Positions 18,001 to 30,900 of a DNA stretch of 64,000 nucleotides are shown here, piece after piece. The number at the start of each line of letters is the position of its first letter. Position 1 is the stretch's first letter. The stretch comes from CAZAYY01 sp964489525. Lineage in GTDB: Bacteria; Chloroflexota; Anaerolineae; Anaerolineales; JABWBV01. The notes under the pieces were generated by a model. It had not been told where the DNA came from. It saw nothing but the letters and a program-made list of their open reading frames with translations, and made no database searches. The stretch is taken from contig CAZAYY010000004.1 in the NCBI GenBank assembly GCA_964489525.1, forward strand, positions 186,001 through 250,000. Direction: 5' to 3'. The position numbers were made by a program, and so were the translations under genes.

Positions 18001-18485
18001 CTCAGGATCCTCAAACGGGCACCTGGTATTTCTGGAACGGCCAAACCTGGCATCCAACGCCAGGAGGCGCGGGCAAAGCGGCCCGGCCGCGCCGGTCTGG
18101 ATCTTCGTGCCTGTTGGCTTTCTTGACCAGGGGCCTGATTACGCTGATCGTTGTTGCCGGGATTTCGCTGGTCGCATTCAATATCTTCCCCGCTTATCAG
18201 ATTACCCGAGGGCAAGGAGATCTGACTCAGATTATGAAAATGGGTGGTAGTGGCCTGCTGGTGACGATTCTGGGTCTTTGGCTGCTCAATGGCGGCTTCA
18301 AGGCGATCCTCACGCAGCGGGCTATGGTGGCAGATGAATGGGGGCGGCAGCGCGAAAAACGAGGCTGTGGGGCAATCTTGAATGGTTTAACCCAAGCATT
18401 CTTTGGGCTCCTCCTCTTGATAGCAGGGGTGGTATGGGTGTCACTGGTTTTCTATCAAGAGATTCTTCCCTGGTTGGGTTACTAA
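15042..18485 (+). CDS. Membrane-anchored secreted zinc metalloprotease-like multidomain protein
   Basis: A 1147-residue protein with an AGGAG RBS and a signal peptide (residues 1-25, ending TAKAD). Residues 30-175 are an unrecognised domain. Residues about 220-268 are a carboxypeptidase regulatory-like domain (GRVTDQEGKGVAGADVAV, NADGSYSLALD). Residues about 285-405 look CARDB-like (DPQNTFLEPDEANNEKTW). The zinc-binding helix is AHEIGHIYLGAHEE: H526, E527, H530 and H536, the spacing of a metzincin site except that Gly sits one place later. Ig/FnIII-like domains follow (about 730-925). A transmembrane helix at about 935-960, a cytoplasmic WW-like segment (QDPQTGTWYFWNGQTWH) and three more helices end the protein. 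Placed just upstream of the first giant gene, it might process it; that is inference. Confidence 0.75.
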   Translation: MVVRNSTLLFIALVLVFSRTDTAKADLPQQDPQDTLVRKVLIATATELGWDTSVRHSTDTSTGTKIDRWQIGVEWKTGAINLIAFNSESEANGFFDAVVANVNDASCLSTSYGYPVCSWQGGNWRMVSQANQFVIEVYRPSGADAETDAKNDLNTFFKNAAALGLIGGDTVVPATQAALPITPIITETPQPGAPIVLTASKTGYTPATQTVNNLDNLGSLVLEGRVTDQEGKGVAGADVAVVSGAGPASITTNADGSYSLALDVPGGQGYGSLSGVNFILQLEGDLSIDKVELLQSVSGAELADSRSTAVLVFPHLSSQAPSSVASEVSLYVNGQFFQSLPFQVKSEYTTRDHQGVLDTVIFLIPPGFVRSGPFEVRAVIDPQNTFLEPDEANNEKTWTQMVSTSRGLSMVMVALSPDIDPGAAQTWASTAREFLANTYPVPGVRIAPHPIYSSGWLNLPMALRDAAIVNNALVAYNAANPGTPVEYAVGLYPPNAYGAGNRGFVYRFLYPNAPLVSIEFPITIAHEIGHIYLGAHEEADDNPGLGGVALPEGYIYEASRGQVRYIKANSNWINFMGDPYAGFEEGSVTVRPWISPSAFNTILGGRQSASVLTSKMAVLAAPNGFAAASFDQVLYLSGYFENGELKLLPPQISQANQVGEYPVGDFLVSLQAADGSLLASASFGINQDPGEYNAPNPGAFQVEVPFPPGAVRLVITKDGQDYYRLEKSATAPTVSVDQPGAGAPVSAAATLSWSASDGDGDLLTYNVYYSPDNGASWQLIGLNLNALNLPIDGSLLPGSEQALIRVVASDGLNTGQADSPAFMVPKHAPTVLIHPPDPEALPWVAGQPNLLAGLAEDIEDGWLPGQAYQWRSDQDGPLGQGYAIIVALSAGKHIITLTVTDADGQQASASTLITVDGIGDEGSVSVFPVWQLPANSLYWLGGGICVVLAGVLMVAAGGLFLWRRNQTRRPGPIGQGAVQDQQGNWWSQDPQTGTWYFWNGQTWHPTPGGAGKAARPRRSGSSCLLAFLTRGLITLIVVAGISLVAFNIFPAYQITRGQGDLTQIMKMGGSGLLVTILGLWLLNGGFKAILTQRAMVADEWGRQREKRGCGAILNGLTQAFFGLLLLIAGVVWVSLVFYQEILPWLGY

Positions 18486-18973
18486 CGCCGCCGCTCGAGA
18501 GGTGTCTCAAACCCTGACTGCCGATCAATTCTGCAGCCATCCATGTGATTACTTTGGGGGAAAATCCAAAAACGCAGTCACCAGATGTCCATGATATTGA
18601 TGTTTGCCGGCTTGGGAATGCTGGTAGGTGTTTTCCCCCAATCCAGGGAAATGTTTCTGAAGTTATGAATGGTTCGGATTGGGGTTACTTCATATCCGAT
18701 ACGCATTAATCATATGCGCATATTTTGCTCCGTACATAAGCTTATGTTAATTCAATTCTCATAACCCGAAACCTGAGAAAAAGATTAACCTGTTACAATC
18801 ACATTCAACCCGTTTCCCCCCACTTTTTTGGCCCATAAAGACAAGAATCCCTTTACCTGCTGATGTCTGGTATCCAGGATCGCAGTTGTGTTACCAATTT
18901 AATATTTAAAAGGATTTTTGTCCAGCACGAACTGCAACCCGATCCCTCTCGCCATTGTAAACAGGAATTTAAA
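18486..18973. promoter_or_regulatory. Upstream region of giant gene 1 with paired palindromes
   Basis: A 488-bp AT-rich gap without a supportable gene. It holds two perfect palindromes: ATATGCGCATAT (18712-18723) and ACATAAGCTTATGT (18734-18747), with centres 23 bp apart, about two helical turns. A candidate extended -10, TGTTACAAT, is at 18791-18799, 44 bp after the second palindrome. The pair may be an operator for the giant gene. Confidence 0.4.
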
Positions 18974-21900
18974 ATGAATAATCAAGAAAAAAAATTCTTC
19001 AGATTCACCCTCCCATTAACCACGGTGTTCGTTGTTTTTATTGCCGGATTAATCCTGTTTTCAACGGTGCTGTCAGACAGCAAAGCGTCTGCAAATTTGG
19101 ATCTAAGTTCTATTCGAAAACAACTCCGAATTTCCATACCCCCTTCGAAGGTAGTGCAAAATGCCTGGAGGGCGGTTTCTGACCTGGGGGTTTATCAATT
19201 TGCGACCAAAATTGAGCAGACTACTTACCCCGCGCCAAAACTCGAAAATATAGGGCGCAGCAGCCAGGTAGATTCGGTTTATATCGAAGGCGGCGCGAAT
19301 GTGCCAGGGCAGACCCTGATTATGAAGCTGTGGAGCAGCAATGGCCAGGTTTTCAACGGTACCGGGGCGATGGAAATCATGGTCAGTGGAGATGAAGCCA
19401 TGGGGCGTGTCTCAGGTAGTGATTGGGAAACCATTCAAGATTTTTCGGGTGTTTTTGCGCCGGGCAAGGATATTCTGGGATATCTTGCAGGTGCGAAAAA
19501 TCTTTCCCTGGTTGGCACCGAATCTCGGGTAATCCCTCTGACCAATACCTGGCAAAACGATCCTGCGGCAACAGTTGGTATGCCAAATGAGGCGAACTTT
19601 TCTCAAACGCTTTCTGTACAATTCGACCGTTACAGGTTCGATTTTGATGGATCTGCATTTGCGGACCATATGCGACAACAGTTAGAGCAAGACCTGCGCT
19701 CACAGGGTAAATTACCCCCTGGTGTTGGTGTAGAAACTCCCTCTGAATATAAACACATAACGGGCACTGGAGAAATCTGGCTTTTTTCAGGTGGACCGCA
19801 AGCTGGGCTGCCGGTGCGGTTGGTCCTTCACTTGAATTATCCTGAACAGCTATCTGGTGAACGTATCGTTGTGGATATTCAAACCGATTTTTCTGGTTAT
19901 CCACAACAAAACGCCGCTGAATCAACTATTTTAGAAAACCCGCTTCGTTGGGCAGTTTCTCATTTACCCTTACCAGGAACTTCGGATGGTTGGAGAGTGC
20001 TGCTTAATCAGGTCAGCATCATGCTCGGTTTGGTTGGTTTTGGGACTCTCGTGCTTTTGAACAGTTCTTCGAAAATGCTGTATGCTGGGTCAGCGTTCTT
20101 CTTGATTGGATCAATGGTTCTCGGTCCGCTGCTGCAGAGTGTGCAGATGATTTCGTTCTCTCGCGAACAAATTGCCCAACAAACCGAACAGCTTGCTTCG
20201 AAAGAAGCAGAGGATTCCGCAAATGCATTCGTGGAGGGGTTAACCGAAAACCATTGGGACGAACATAAAAATCCATTTGCCCAAAATCCCCAAGGGATTG
20301 AAGCACCTTTTCAGACGCCTTCTCCTTTATTTTCGGAAATTCGTAACTCCGACGAGAATTATTTTAGTGCCTTTGTCCAGAGACCTACCTGGTCGACGAT
20401 TATGGCGGGGGCGATGAGCTGGCCCACCAATTCTGTATCAGAAGGTTCCGCGACGGGTAGTTTTGGGGGTGGCTGGTCATCCAGTGATATTTCGGGCAGC
20501 ATTGCTCGCGAAGCTGTTTTGATTAACCCTGCCAGCGATGTGGATGGGGATGGGCTGACTTATGCCCAGGAAATGCTGATTGGAACCAATCCAAATGACC
20601 CAGACTCAGATGGTGATTTTCTGCCAGATGCTGTGGAAGTAAATGGGTTTCAATACCCTGCTAATAGTGGGATCTGGTGGTACTCCAATCCCCTCGATAT
20701 GGATACAAATCAGGATGGGCAGCTAGATGGGATCGAGTGTTCAGCGAGGGTAGATAACCCTTCCTCCCCCTGTCAGGATTCGGATGGGGACAAAATTCCC
20801 AATGTGTTCGATACGGATGATGATGGAGATGGTGTTCCTGATAAGGTGGATCTCTCCCCTTCTTCAGTTCGAGGGATAAATCAGCCCGCATTTAACCAGA
20901 CCAATCCCTTTCAAATAACGGTTTCACAAGCAAATGCCGGGAAACCACTCTTTGTTGACATCCAACTTCGACCAACCAACCCGGATCACCTCTGGTATGC
21001 GTTGAATGTCCTGGATTGGCCAGCCGGGGATACCGAAGGACAGGTTCAAAGGTACGCTGAAACAAAAGATGACACCTACAAAACTGAGTTTCCAGGGGGT
21101 GCTGCTTCGGATGGGAATGGAGATATGCGCTTGATTCCCATGATGGAAATTTCGGTTCCATATGCTTTAAATCACTTCGGAAATTTGCCGGTTAAAGCAG
21201 GTGTTACAACCAGAATAAAGGGGAACCTGGATGCGTGGTTAGATCGAGAGGCGTTGAAACCTTTTGGGATATCTGTTCGGGAAGACCCCAAAACCGGGAT
21301 GATTCAGGTGTTAATTCCTTTGGCGGTTGTAACTGATCAGACCGGTGGAGAAAAAGTAGCCTTTTCGGGGCGGATGTTTTATCGGCCAGGCACAGCCGCC
21401 TGGGGATCTGCCCACCAGATACGGATGGTCTGGATGTTGGAAATAATGACGGATAGCTGTGTTCTGAACCCAAATGGACCCACCGATAAAACCTGGTGCA
21501 CCGATCCTGCAAATGGGAATTTGAACCAGCCCAATATCCTGCATGTATATCCCGAAGCGTGGGAATTAACGGGTATGGCAGTGCGAGAAGATGCTGGGAT
21601 GAAAGTTGCGCTTATTACCCAGAGCCGCGATTCAAATGTCGCGACAAATTCTGTCCAACCGCATATCTGGAAAGCCGCTTATGTACTCAATGCAAATTTT
21701 GTGGGTGGCCGGCGAGATTTAAGTATCACAGAAATCAACCGCCGATTGGGCGCAAATAACCAGGGCGTTTCTCCCATTCAACGTTGGGCGATTCCGGCAG
21801 GGACTACCCAGGTGCACATTTTTGATTACCCACACCAGGATTATCTGGCACTCATACCGATGGAAGACACGATAACGGTACTGAAAAATGTGTATGGCAA

Positions 21901-24900
21901 CGCAGCCCAGCCAGGCGGGTTTGCGCCTACGATTTTGTTTGCCAGGGAAGAGAGGTATCGTTCTGTAAACATGGACGCGACCCCCTCCGTAGCCTTTCAA
22001 GGCAACCTTGGAATCATCAGCCTTAACGCTGCCAGTGTGACCGTGGATACTCTCGCTGCACTCAACTGGGCACCCTTCCAATTTGTAAATGGACAATGGC
22101 AGGCTTTTCCCCTCGAGCAGTACCTGGAATTTGTTAAAGGCCAGCAAACAATTGTACTGAAAAAAGCAGCCGGTTTTGCGACTGACCCCGAAAAGGATTT
22201 GATACTATCGGGTCAACTTACCGTTTCCGAAAGCGCCTACACACTGTTTTATTCGGGTGCATCCAGTGTTGTTAGAAGTGGGCAGGATATCAACGAACTT
22301 GAAGGTGTATATACCGATGAACAGCTCTGGGCGGATTATGAAAGCGCCTCAGGGGTTAAAGATGAAATTGATAAATACACCGGTGTGATATCCCAAATTG
22401 GATCTTTTTACCAAAAAGTGCTTGAGGTTCAAAAAGCAAACAACAACTTAGCCGCTGCGGGAACGACCATCTCAAAAGGCGGAGTTAGGACCGTTTTTGT
22501 GGAAATTAGCAAGTTAACAGCTGCAAAAAAACTTGTGCAGAACTACCCGCGCCTCCAGATTGCCAGCGCCAAAGCAATGTTTGCTGATGTTTCTAAGTTT
22601 GCCAAGGGCAATAAAACTGCTTTTGGCGTGGGTATTGTGCTTGCGATTGGCACCATTGTTGCCGCTTCTGTATTGGCTGGAACCGGGAAATCAAAAGCGG
22701 CACTTGCCGTAATTGGTGTAGCCACTCAATTGGTTGCCGTAGGGCAGCTAGGAAAAGCCGTGGCTGGAATTCAAATCGCCGCTCACACAGGGGGTAATTT
22801 CTCTTTGTTTGCAGCGAAACTGGCAAAACATGCGGGAGAAACAAGCAAGGCGGCCACGAAAGCGGCCTTAATTGGGGCGCTCATAGTGTCCGTAATTGTG
22901 TGGGGATTCTTCATAAATAGTATCGTTAGCGCCGGAGTAAGATTTGGCAGTGTTGCATTCAATGCGGCCATTGCCGGTGTGATAGGCTTCACAATTGCCC
23001 TGTTTGTGATGGCAGCCATCTTTGCAATACCGGTGATTGGGCAGTTGCTGGCGGCTGTATTATTTCTTATTGATGCTGTCATCAGCCTGGTTTGTGCAAT
23101 CAAGGGCGAGGAGGGGGGTGTCTGTAATGGCCTTACAGGGCTGTTGGCCAAAGTAATCACCAAGGTGATTTATGCAGGACAAATTATGGTCGCGCTAGAA
23201 AAGGAAGGGCGTATGGTCCCACACCTTAACCGGCCGGACCTGCGCTACCCAGACAAAGGTGTAATCGTTGGCAATGAACTGGTCATTTCCGGGATTGTCA
23301 CCAATACAATCACCCTGGCAGAACCCGATAGTTGGCAGGCTTATGTATATGCCTGGCATTATACAAATTCCATTTTGAAAATCTCGAACTTCAACTATGA
23401 TTTGCTCAATGCAAAAACAGATATCCACGATAATTTGGATTTTGGGAAAACCAATGATAATTGGGTGGAGGTCTCTTCAGATAATTTCAGAATGACCCAA
23501 AGAGTAACGACTGCCAATACCCAAATTAAGCTTGATAAGGCAGGCATAAATCAGATCCCCAGCCTGTACCTTGCCGAAGCATTTTCGCTGCCATTCCAGG
23601 AGTGTTGGACGATTCCGGTTTATATTGGGATTGCATGGATACCCGTACCCATGTGTATCATCCGGGAATATGATGGAACTACCCATTTAGATATGGGGAT
23701 TAACTTTAAATATGATGTTTTCCCTGCTACGATAAGTGAATTTTATGCACTTGTTGAGCGGGACGGTGGTTATTCGCTTGGCTGGGACGAATTGTTTCCG
23801 CGCTTTAAAGACGCAGATGGAGATGGGTTGTTGAACACGAAGGATAATGGCAGCGACCCTCATGATAACGATCCAGATAGCGATGATGATGGGCTTAATG
23901 ATTTTTACGAAACCCAAATTGGGACAAACCCGCTCAACCCGGACACAGATGATGACGGCCTAAGTGATGAGCTTGAACTCCTTGCGGGGACGAACCCCCT
24001 CCTGGCAGATACGGACAGCGATGGTTTGTTGGACGGAGAGGAAGTTTTTCACCAGGATATATTTGACCAGAACGACAATGGTAACCGGACCGAGTGGGTC
24101 GGTGGTTGGGAATTTGTGTATAAATTCGATGCCAACGGGAATTCGTTGAAAACCCATGTTGTTTCTGACCCGCTCAAAGCTGACGGCGATAATGATGGCC
24201 TGAGCGACGCGCTGGAAAAAGTGTATGGGTTCAATCCCAATGTGATCAGTACCGGGAACGTTCTGACATTGAACACTACAGTAGCCGAAGTGAATGCGCC
24301 ATTGATGATCCTGCGGCTGGAAGACCCGGTTGGGGCAACAAATTTCTCGGATGCCTCTGGTTTTCGCAACTCAGTCTCCTGCGAAAACCTGGCTTGTCCA
24401 GGGCGGGTTGAGGGTAAATTTGGAAAAGGTTTGGGGTTTGATGGGGAAAACGATTTACTAAAAGGAACCATTAATGCGAAAGGGACCAATCAATTCACCT
24501 TTGCCACCTGGGCGAAATGGGACGGTAATATTTCAGGCCAGGATCAATTCCTGTTTACGTATGGAAACCTGGTAAACAGTACGCCTGTTAATGGGTTTAC
24601 CCTGTTCATTAGCGCCTTAGGGCAGGTTTCCATCAAAACATATTCTCCGATTGGCTCATTTCGAACATCGCAATCCCTGGTTCCAGGGGTATGGACCCAT
24701 ATTGTGGTGAGGAATAACTTGAGTTATTGGCGTATTGACATCAATAACCAGTCAGCAGCCAATACGAGTGCTGCACAGGTGACCCGGCCTGCTGAATTTG
24801 CAGATGTGGTCATTGGTTCACACCCAACAGGGGTCAATCGCTTTAGTGGAGTCATGGATGAGGTTATCTTCTTCGATAAACACCTCAGTGATGCGGCGGT

Positions 24901-27900
24901 TGGCCAGGTTTACCTTGGTTTATACAACCCGAATGACCTGGCCATCCCACCAGGCGCCAGCCTGGAATACCAGGCTACTGTGAAAAACGAATTAAATAAC
25001 CGGCAAGCCCAGGGTTTGCTGGACACAGAAATTCAGGGTGGGCCGGTTAACACCGAAACCCCGATCACCTTTGTTTTACAACCCCAGGATGAATCCACAT
25101 TAAAAGGAGTTTTGACAACAAGCCCTGCCCTGGCATCGGGTGCTTATTCGTTGATCCAGCAGGCCAGCACCTTGATTTCAGATTGGCGCGCACAATCTGG
25201 TTTTGCGGAAATGTGGCTGCAGTTGGAGGAATCCAATGTTGCTACCTTCAGTGATAAATCTGGAACCGTTCCAGCAAACGTGGCGACCTGTACTGCTTGC
25301 CCAGAAGGTGGTCGGCCTGGCCAGGTTGGAAACGCAGCGCGGTTTAACGGCACCCACAAGTTGATCGCGAATTCGGTATTGGATAATTTAAATTCGGTTG
25401 GTGCTTTTTCTGTTGGCGGTTGGGTTTATCCTGAGGCTTTGGTCAACGGCCAGATTTTCGCATTCCACGGGTCTTCAGCTAGCTTCCTGAACATGCTGGC
25501 TTATACAAACGCCGGAAAATTTGCTTATTACGAAAACAATGGCTATGGCTACAAACCCAGCCAACGAACCTTTGCGATCAATCAATGGCATTATGTTATG
25601 TTGGTAATTGACGAGGCAAAACAAGGCAAGCTCTACGTGAATGGGTTGCTGGAACTAAGTTTTACTGCCGTGAATCACCCAGCGCCCAATGGCAGGCTGT
25701 TTATTGGCCAGGATTTCACCGGGAAAATGGACGAGCTGCGTGTATACAATCGCTCCTTGAGCCTGGATGATATCCTGAAGCTCGCCAACCAACCCACCCT
25801 GAAAGTGGATTTGAGTAAAAATGAAACCCTTCTTACCGCCAGGTTCTTCAGGGATCTTTCTCCTCAGCAAAATCACACAGCCTGCATTGTGGCGGACGCC
25901 ACCTGCCCCGCGGGCAATTTTGAAGGTGGGCAATATGTCACCTATGGCGGTAATGCTTCAACCGCAATGGACAGCGGGTTATTTACGATTTCAGCGTGGA
26001 TTTTTCCGACATCATCGGGCGATTCCGCGAAAGACGGTCACCGGCAAGGCATCATTGGCTTTAATAGCGGAGAAGCCTTACTCGGATTCCCAACTTTACA
26101 GCGGCTTGACAACAGAATTGTTTTCGGGTTTTCTACAAGCAATCCAGCCCGTTGGGTAGAAAAGATCAGCGGCGATGTTTTAACCCAAAATACCTGGAAC
26201 CATGTTGTTGCAACTTATAATGGAAATCAATATAAACTGTATGTCAATGGCATTCTGAAGGTGGATTATTCATTCGGCAACGTAAATCCATACCACTTTT
26301 TAGGGATAAAGTTTTTTCAAATTGGCCGGAGTTCTTCCACGGGATATGTTTATTTAAATAAAATCGTGGTGAATGATGAAGGTGATGGCGCAGGGGATGC
26401 GGAATACGACCTTTGGTTTGATGGGGAACAAATTGGCAACTATAACGACGTGGATGAAGATGACACACTTACCCTGAATAAATCTTATTCGTTTGTTGAA
26501 AAAGCCAGTTTGGAACTTTGGGAAGATGATGATGGCGGCGACGACCTTGAATTTTCAAAGAGTTTTAATACCAATGAACCAAGCTGGGCTGTTGGGGTTA
26601 AAAGTTTTTGGTATAGCAATGACAGCAATGGCGATTTTTACTTTGGGTCTCCTACCCAGCCAGGCTATAAGACCCACAGCATCCCATTCTACGGCAAAAT
26701 GGGCTTGGTTGAACTATACCAACAGCCACTTACATTGGTTGAGGTTTTAGAAATTTATAACAGTGGGGTTCAGTCTGCCTCCTTGATCTTTGATGAACCA
26801 CCTGGGGCGACCCGTTTTGCAAGTGCGGTTGATCTGGTTGATGAAAAATCCTGCGCAAGCGCTGCAACCTGTCCTACCTCTGGTGTGACAGGTCGAACAA
26901 ACCAGGCAGTTTTCTTTGATGGCACCAATGACTATCTCGCAATTGGCAATGCCGGCCCACTAAAACTAACCGAAAACGCATTCACGATTGCTGTGTGGGT
27001 AAAGGGGAGCAGCCTCGAAAATGAAACCCGAACGATCCTGGGAACTGACAATGGACCGGGGCTGCAGGTGGGCGTAGCCAACAACCGGCCATTTCTGAAT
27101 TATCGTAACCAACAATTGACAGCCAACAATGTGTTTCTAAGTTCTGAAACCTGGTATCACGTGGTGTTTCGTGTGACCTCAATCCCACCTTCACCATGGG
27201 ATTGGTTTTCGGAAAAATTCAATCTGAGTATTTCTATTAACGGTCAGAAAGTTGCGACATCAAACCTTACATATTCTTTATTCACCTCCAACCCTCTTGA
27301 TGGAAATCCTACTGTGACGTTGGGCCGTTATCGCGGAGGTGGCTTTTTCAAAGGCGTTTTGGATGATATCCAAATTCACCAAAAAGCCTTGAGCGATGCT
27401 GAAGTAGTTAATCTTTATCATTTCGCTCCAGTATTTCAGATGCATCTGGATGAGCCTGCGCAAAGCACCAGCTTCAAAGATGATGCCGGGAGGACCCTGG
27501 TGTGCGCAGGCAGTCTATGTCCCAAAGCAGAGGTTAAAGGCCAGGTTCGCTCTGGGATTGGTTTTGACGGGATTAATGATGGTTTAGCGGTAAGTCTTTT
27601 TAACAACGCGACCAACAACTTTGCGGTAACAACCTGGGTAAAATGGGACGGTCCAAAGAATAGCCCTCAAAATGTTTTCTACAATGGAACGGTTACCCAA
27701 AATGGCTATGGGATCCAATTGTCTCAGACCGGGGAAATCCAGATTTACCTGGGTAATCTTGGATCGTTGTCCACGCAGAAAACCCTTTCAACCGTTGGTT
27801 GGCAGCATATTGCTCTTGTTCGAGACAGCGGTGTTTGGAAAGTTTATTTGAATGGGTCCGAAGTTAAGAGCATATCGGGTTTTGTTCCTTACACACCTAC

Positions 27901-30900
27901 GGGAAACTTTTATCTGGGTTACCAGTCAAACCTCTACAACTATCTTTTTGGCAGCCTCGATGAAATTGCTTTTTATAACCGGCCCCTTTCCTCTATCGAA
28001 ATTCGCGATATTTTTAACTACCAGCTTTCTGTAGTTCACGATAAAAAAGAGGTCGAGGTAATTATTGATGGAAACGCGCCTTTGTCAGCCCTCGAGAATA
28101 CACCCCTCTACCGTCCAAAACAGGATAAACTTCTGCTAATCACTGCAGTGGATCCCACAAGCCGCATTGCCCGGGCCCGTATCGCCGTTAATTCCATCAA
28201 CTGGCAGGATTCGGAGAAGGATGTTGCGGAGTGCATAGATTCAAAGGCGGCTCTTGCCGATGGTTCTTCGGCTTACTGTTGGACCTTTGACCCGGTGGAA
28301 GAAGGAAAATACATCCTCTGGTTAAGTGCCGTGGACGTTGTTGGAAACGAGGAAACCCCCCACAGCTATATCACCTACGTGGATGGAACTCCCCCGGTTC
28401 TCCAGGACCTAAAAGTGGAATCTCCGGGTGCTCTTCCAGTGCCTTTCGAAAATGGAAACCTGGTGACGTTACAGCCCGATCCTGCTCAACCGGGGGTCTG
28501 GCGGCTTGAACTTAGTGGTGATGTTTACGATCCACCGCTTGCAAACACCACTCCTCAGCAGCCAGGGAGCGGTGTGGCTTCGGTGTCCATCAGTATCCTG
28601 GATGCCGAAGGCGTTGTTGTCGGTGGTGGCAACCACATGGCCGTTATCACGGGGGAATCCTGGGAAAGCACCTATGCATTCTTTGATGATGATCCTACGG
28701 GTGTATATACCCTTATCGTCACCGCAGTGGACCAGGTCGGCAATGAAACCACGGAATTATCTGCACGGGCAGTTGCATTGACCCTGAATGTCGACACGGC
28801 TCCACCCGCAATGACACTCTACGCGTCTGAGATCCCCACCACAACGCTGACCAGTGCAACGACGATAAATGGGTTCGTGGATGACACCCATCCAGGTTTG
28901 ATTACACCGGCTGGCGTGGGCAAGGTTGAAATTGGGTTTGCCCCTGTTGGCGGCTCGACTTTAATCAACGAAAAGCCACTCGCCGGGGAAATCCTGCACC
29001 TAAGCCTGGATGACAGTCCTAATCTGGATGGCAGTTTGCATTTCCTGGATATTTCGGGTGAAAATCATACGGCTTCATGTGCGGGTTTCGGCTGCCCAAA
29101 TTTTGGGGGCACAGGTTGGGTTGGCCAGGCCGCCCAATTTAATGGGCAGCAGTCAATTTCGGCTAACAGTGTTTTGGAAGATCTGAGTCTATCGCCAACG
29201 CCAGGTGTGTATTCCAGCCTGTCGTTTGGTGCGTGGGTTTACCCCCAAGAATCGGCGGGTGAAAACCAGGTAATTATGGCCTTCCAGGCAGACAGCGGTG
29301 CTGAGCGGAATGTGCTGTTTTATAATGCTGACCAGACCTTTGGTTTTAATTCTGCAGTCCTGGGCACCGCCCAGACTTTAGCCCAGTTTGCTCCGGGTCA
29401 GTGGTACCATGTTTTTGCCGTTGTGGAGGTATTGGCTTTATCCAGCCAGGTAAGCTTATATGTGAATGGCACTGCTGAGTTGGTGTATTCCGCATCCACA
29501 GAAACACCTGGCCCTGGCGAACGGTTGAGTATAGGCCAGCGATACGATGGCAGCACACAAATGCCCTCAGTAGAAAATGGCTTTGTGGGTATGCTGGACG
29601 AAATCCGGGTTTTCAACCGTGTCTTAACCCCCGCAGAAATTCAAACGCTCCACCTGGGTTCTCGCCCTCTGCTGCAATTGAACTTCGATCAGGACCTTTT
29701 GTTGGATGAAACTAAAATTCAAGACAGTTCTGACTGGGGTTTCAATGGATTGTTGACTACCTTCGATCCCCCTTCTGGTCCCGAAACGCCCTTCAGCAAT
29801 CACCGAATCGCTGGACCCGTTGGCAGCGGAGCGCTTTTATTGGATGGTGTAAACGATTCTGTTGTCATTAACCCGGCCCCTGACATTGCGGAGCGATCGT
29901 TTACCGTCGCGTTTTGGGCCAAAAGAGATGAATTAGGCCGATGGGATATGGTGTTTGGCCAGGGAACCGGAATTACGAACCAGGGAATTTATGCCACTTT
30001 CACCAATGGCAACGCCATGTTGTGCGATTTCTTTGGAAATAGCCTGGTGACCCCTGCTTATACTGACCTGGAATGGCACCATTGGGCTTGCTCGTATGAC
30101 CACCAAAGCCATGTTCGGGCAATTTATCGGGATGGTGTGGTGGTTGCAAGCGATGTTCCCGCGATTGGTTATCAGGGCAGTGGCCCGTTGTATATTGGCA
30201 CCTGGTTTTATGATAACTTGTGGTTTAAGGGTCAGCTGGATAATTTTTCCCTGTATCCTCGAGCGCTTTCGGGTCTTGAGGTCGCAGCCTTGGCGGCGAA
30301 TTACTGGCGCACTGCTGGATCTTCGGGTAACCAGGGCGACATAAATACTCCCTGGTCAGTTGGAATCCCGGTTGGACTGGAAGGGTTATACCAACTTGAT
30401 TTGCGTGCAACTGACTTGCTTGGGAACAACGAGGTAACCCAGAACACCTATCTTACTGGAATTGATACACTTTCTCCAAGGGCGGAATTAAACCTGGTTA
30501 CGGGCAGCACGTTGATCACCTATACCTTCCATGTTCAAGATTTTAACCTGGACGAAAACAGCCTGGTTTTCCCGATGTGCAGCCATGCACCGGTCATCCG
30601 TGAGTACTTCAGCAGCCCCTGGTACCGCGCAGCCGCGTCCCAGGAAGCGTCATTAACCAACAGGCTTTTTGCAATCTCGATAAGCTGCTCTTACCCGGTG
30701 GATTATTTAGCAAGCCTGAGCGCTGCCGCTTGTGACAGTGCAGGAAACTGTGTTGAATGTACACTTGGGGGTTGCGCGGCTACGCGTAGCAGCGGTGCAG
30801 TGCGCCTGGATGATGAGGCTCGTATCTCCTACCAATCTGCATTTTCCCCAGCCCTCATTCTGACCAGCAGTCAGCATGGGGCGATTGTAACTTCCTCAAC

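Noticed and set aside
18863..18973. N-terminal extension of giant 1
   Set aside because: The extension would put 37 ordinary residues before a clear signal anchor; the ATG at 18974 has the better RBS.
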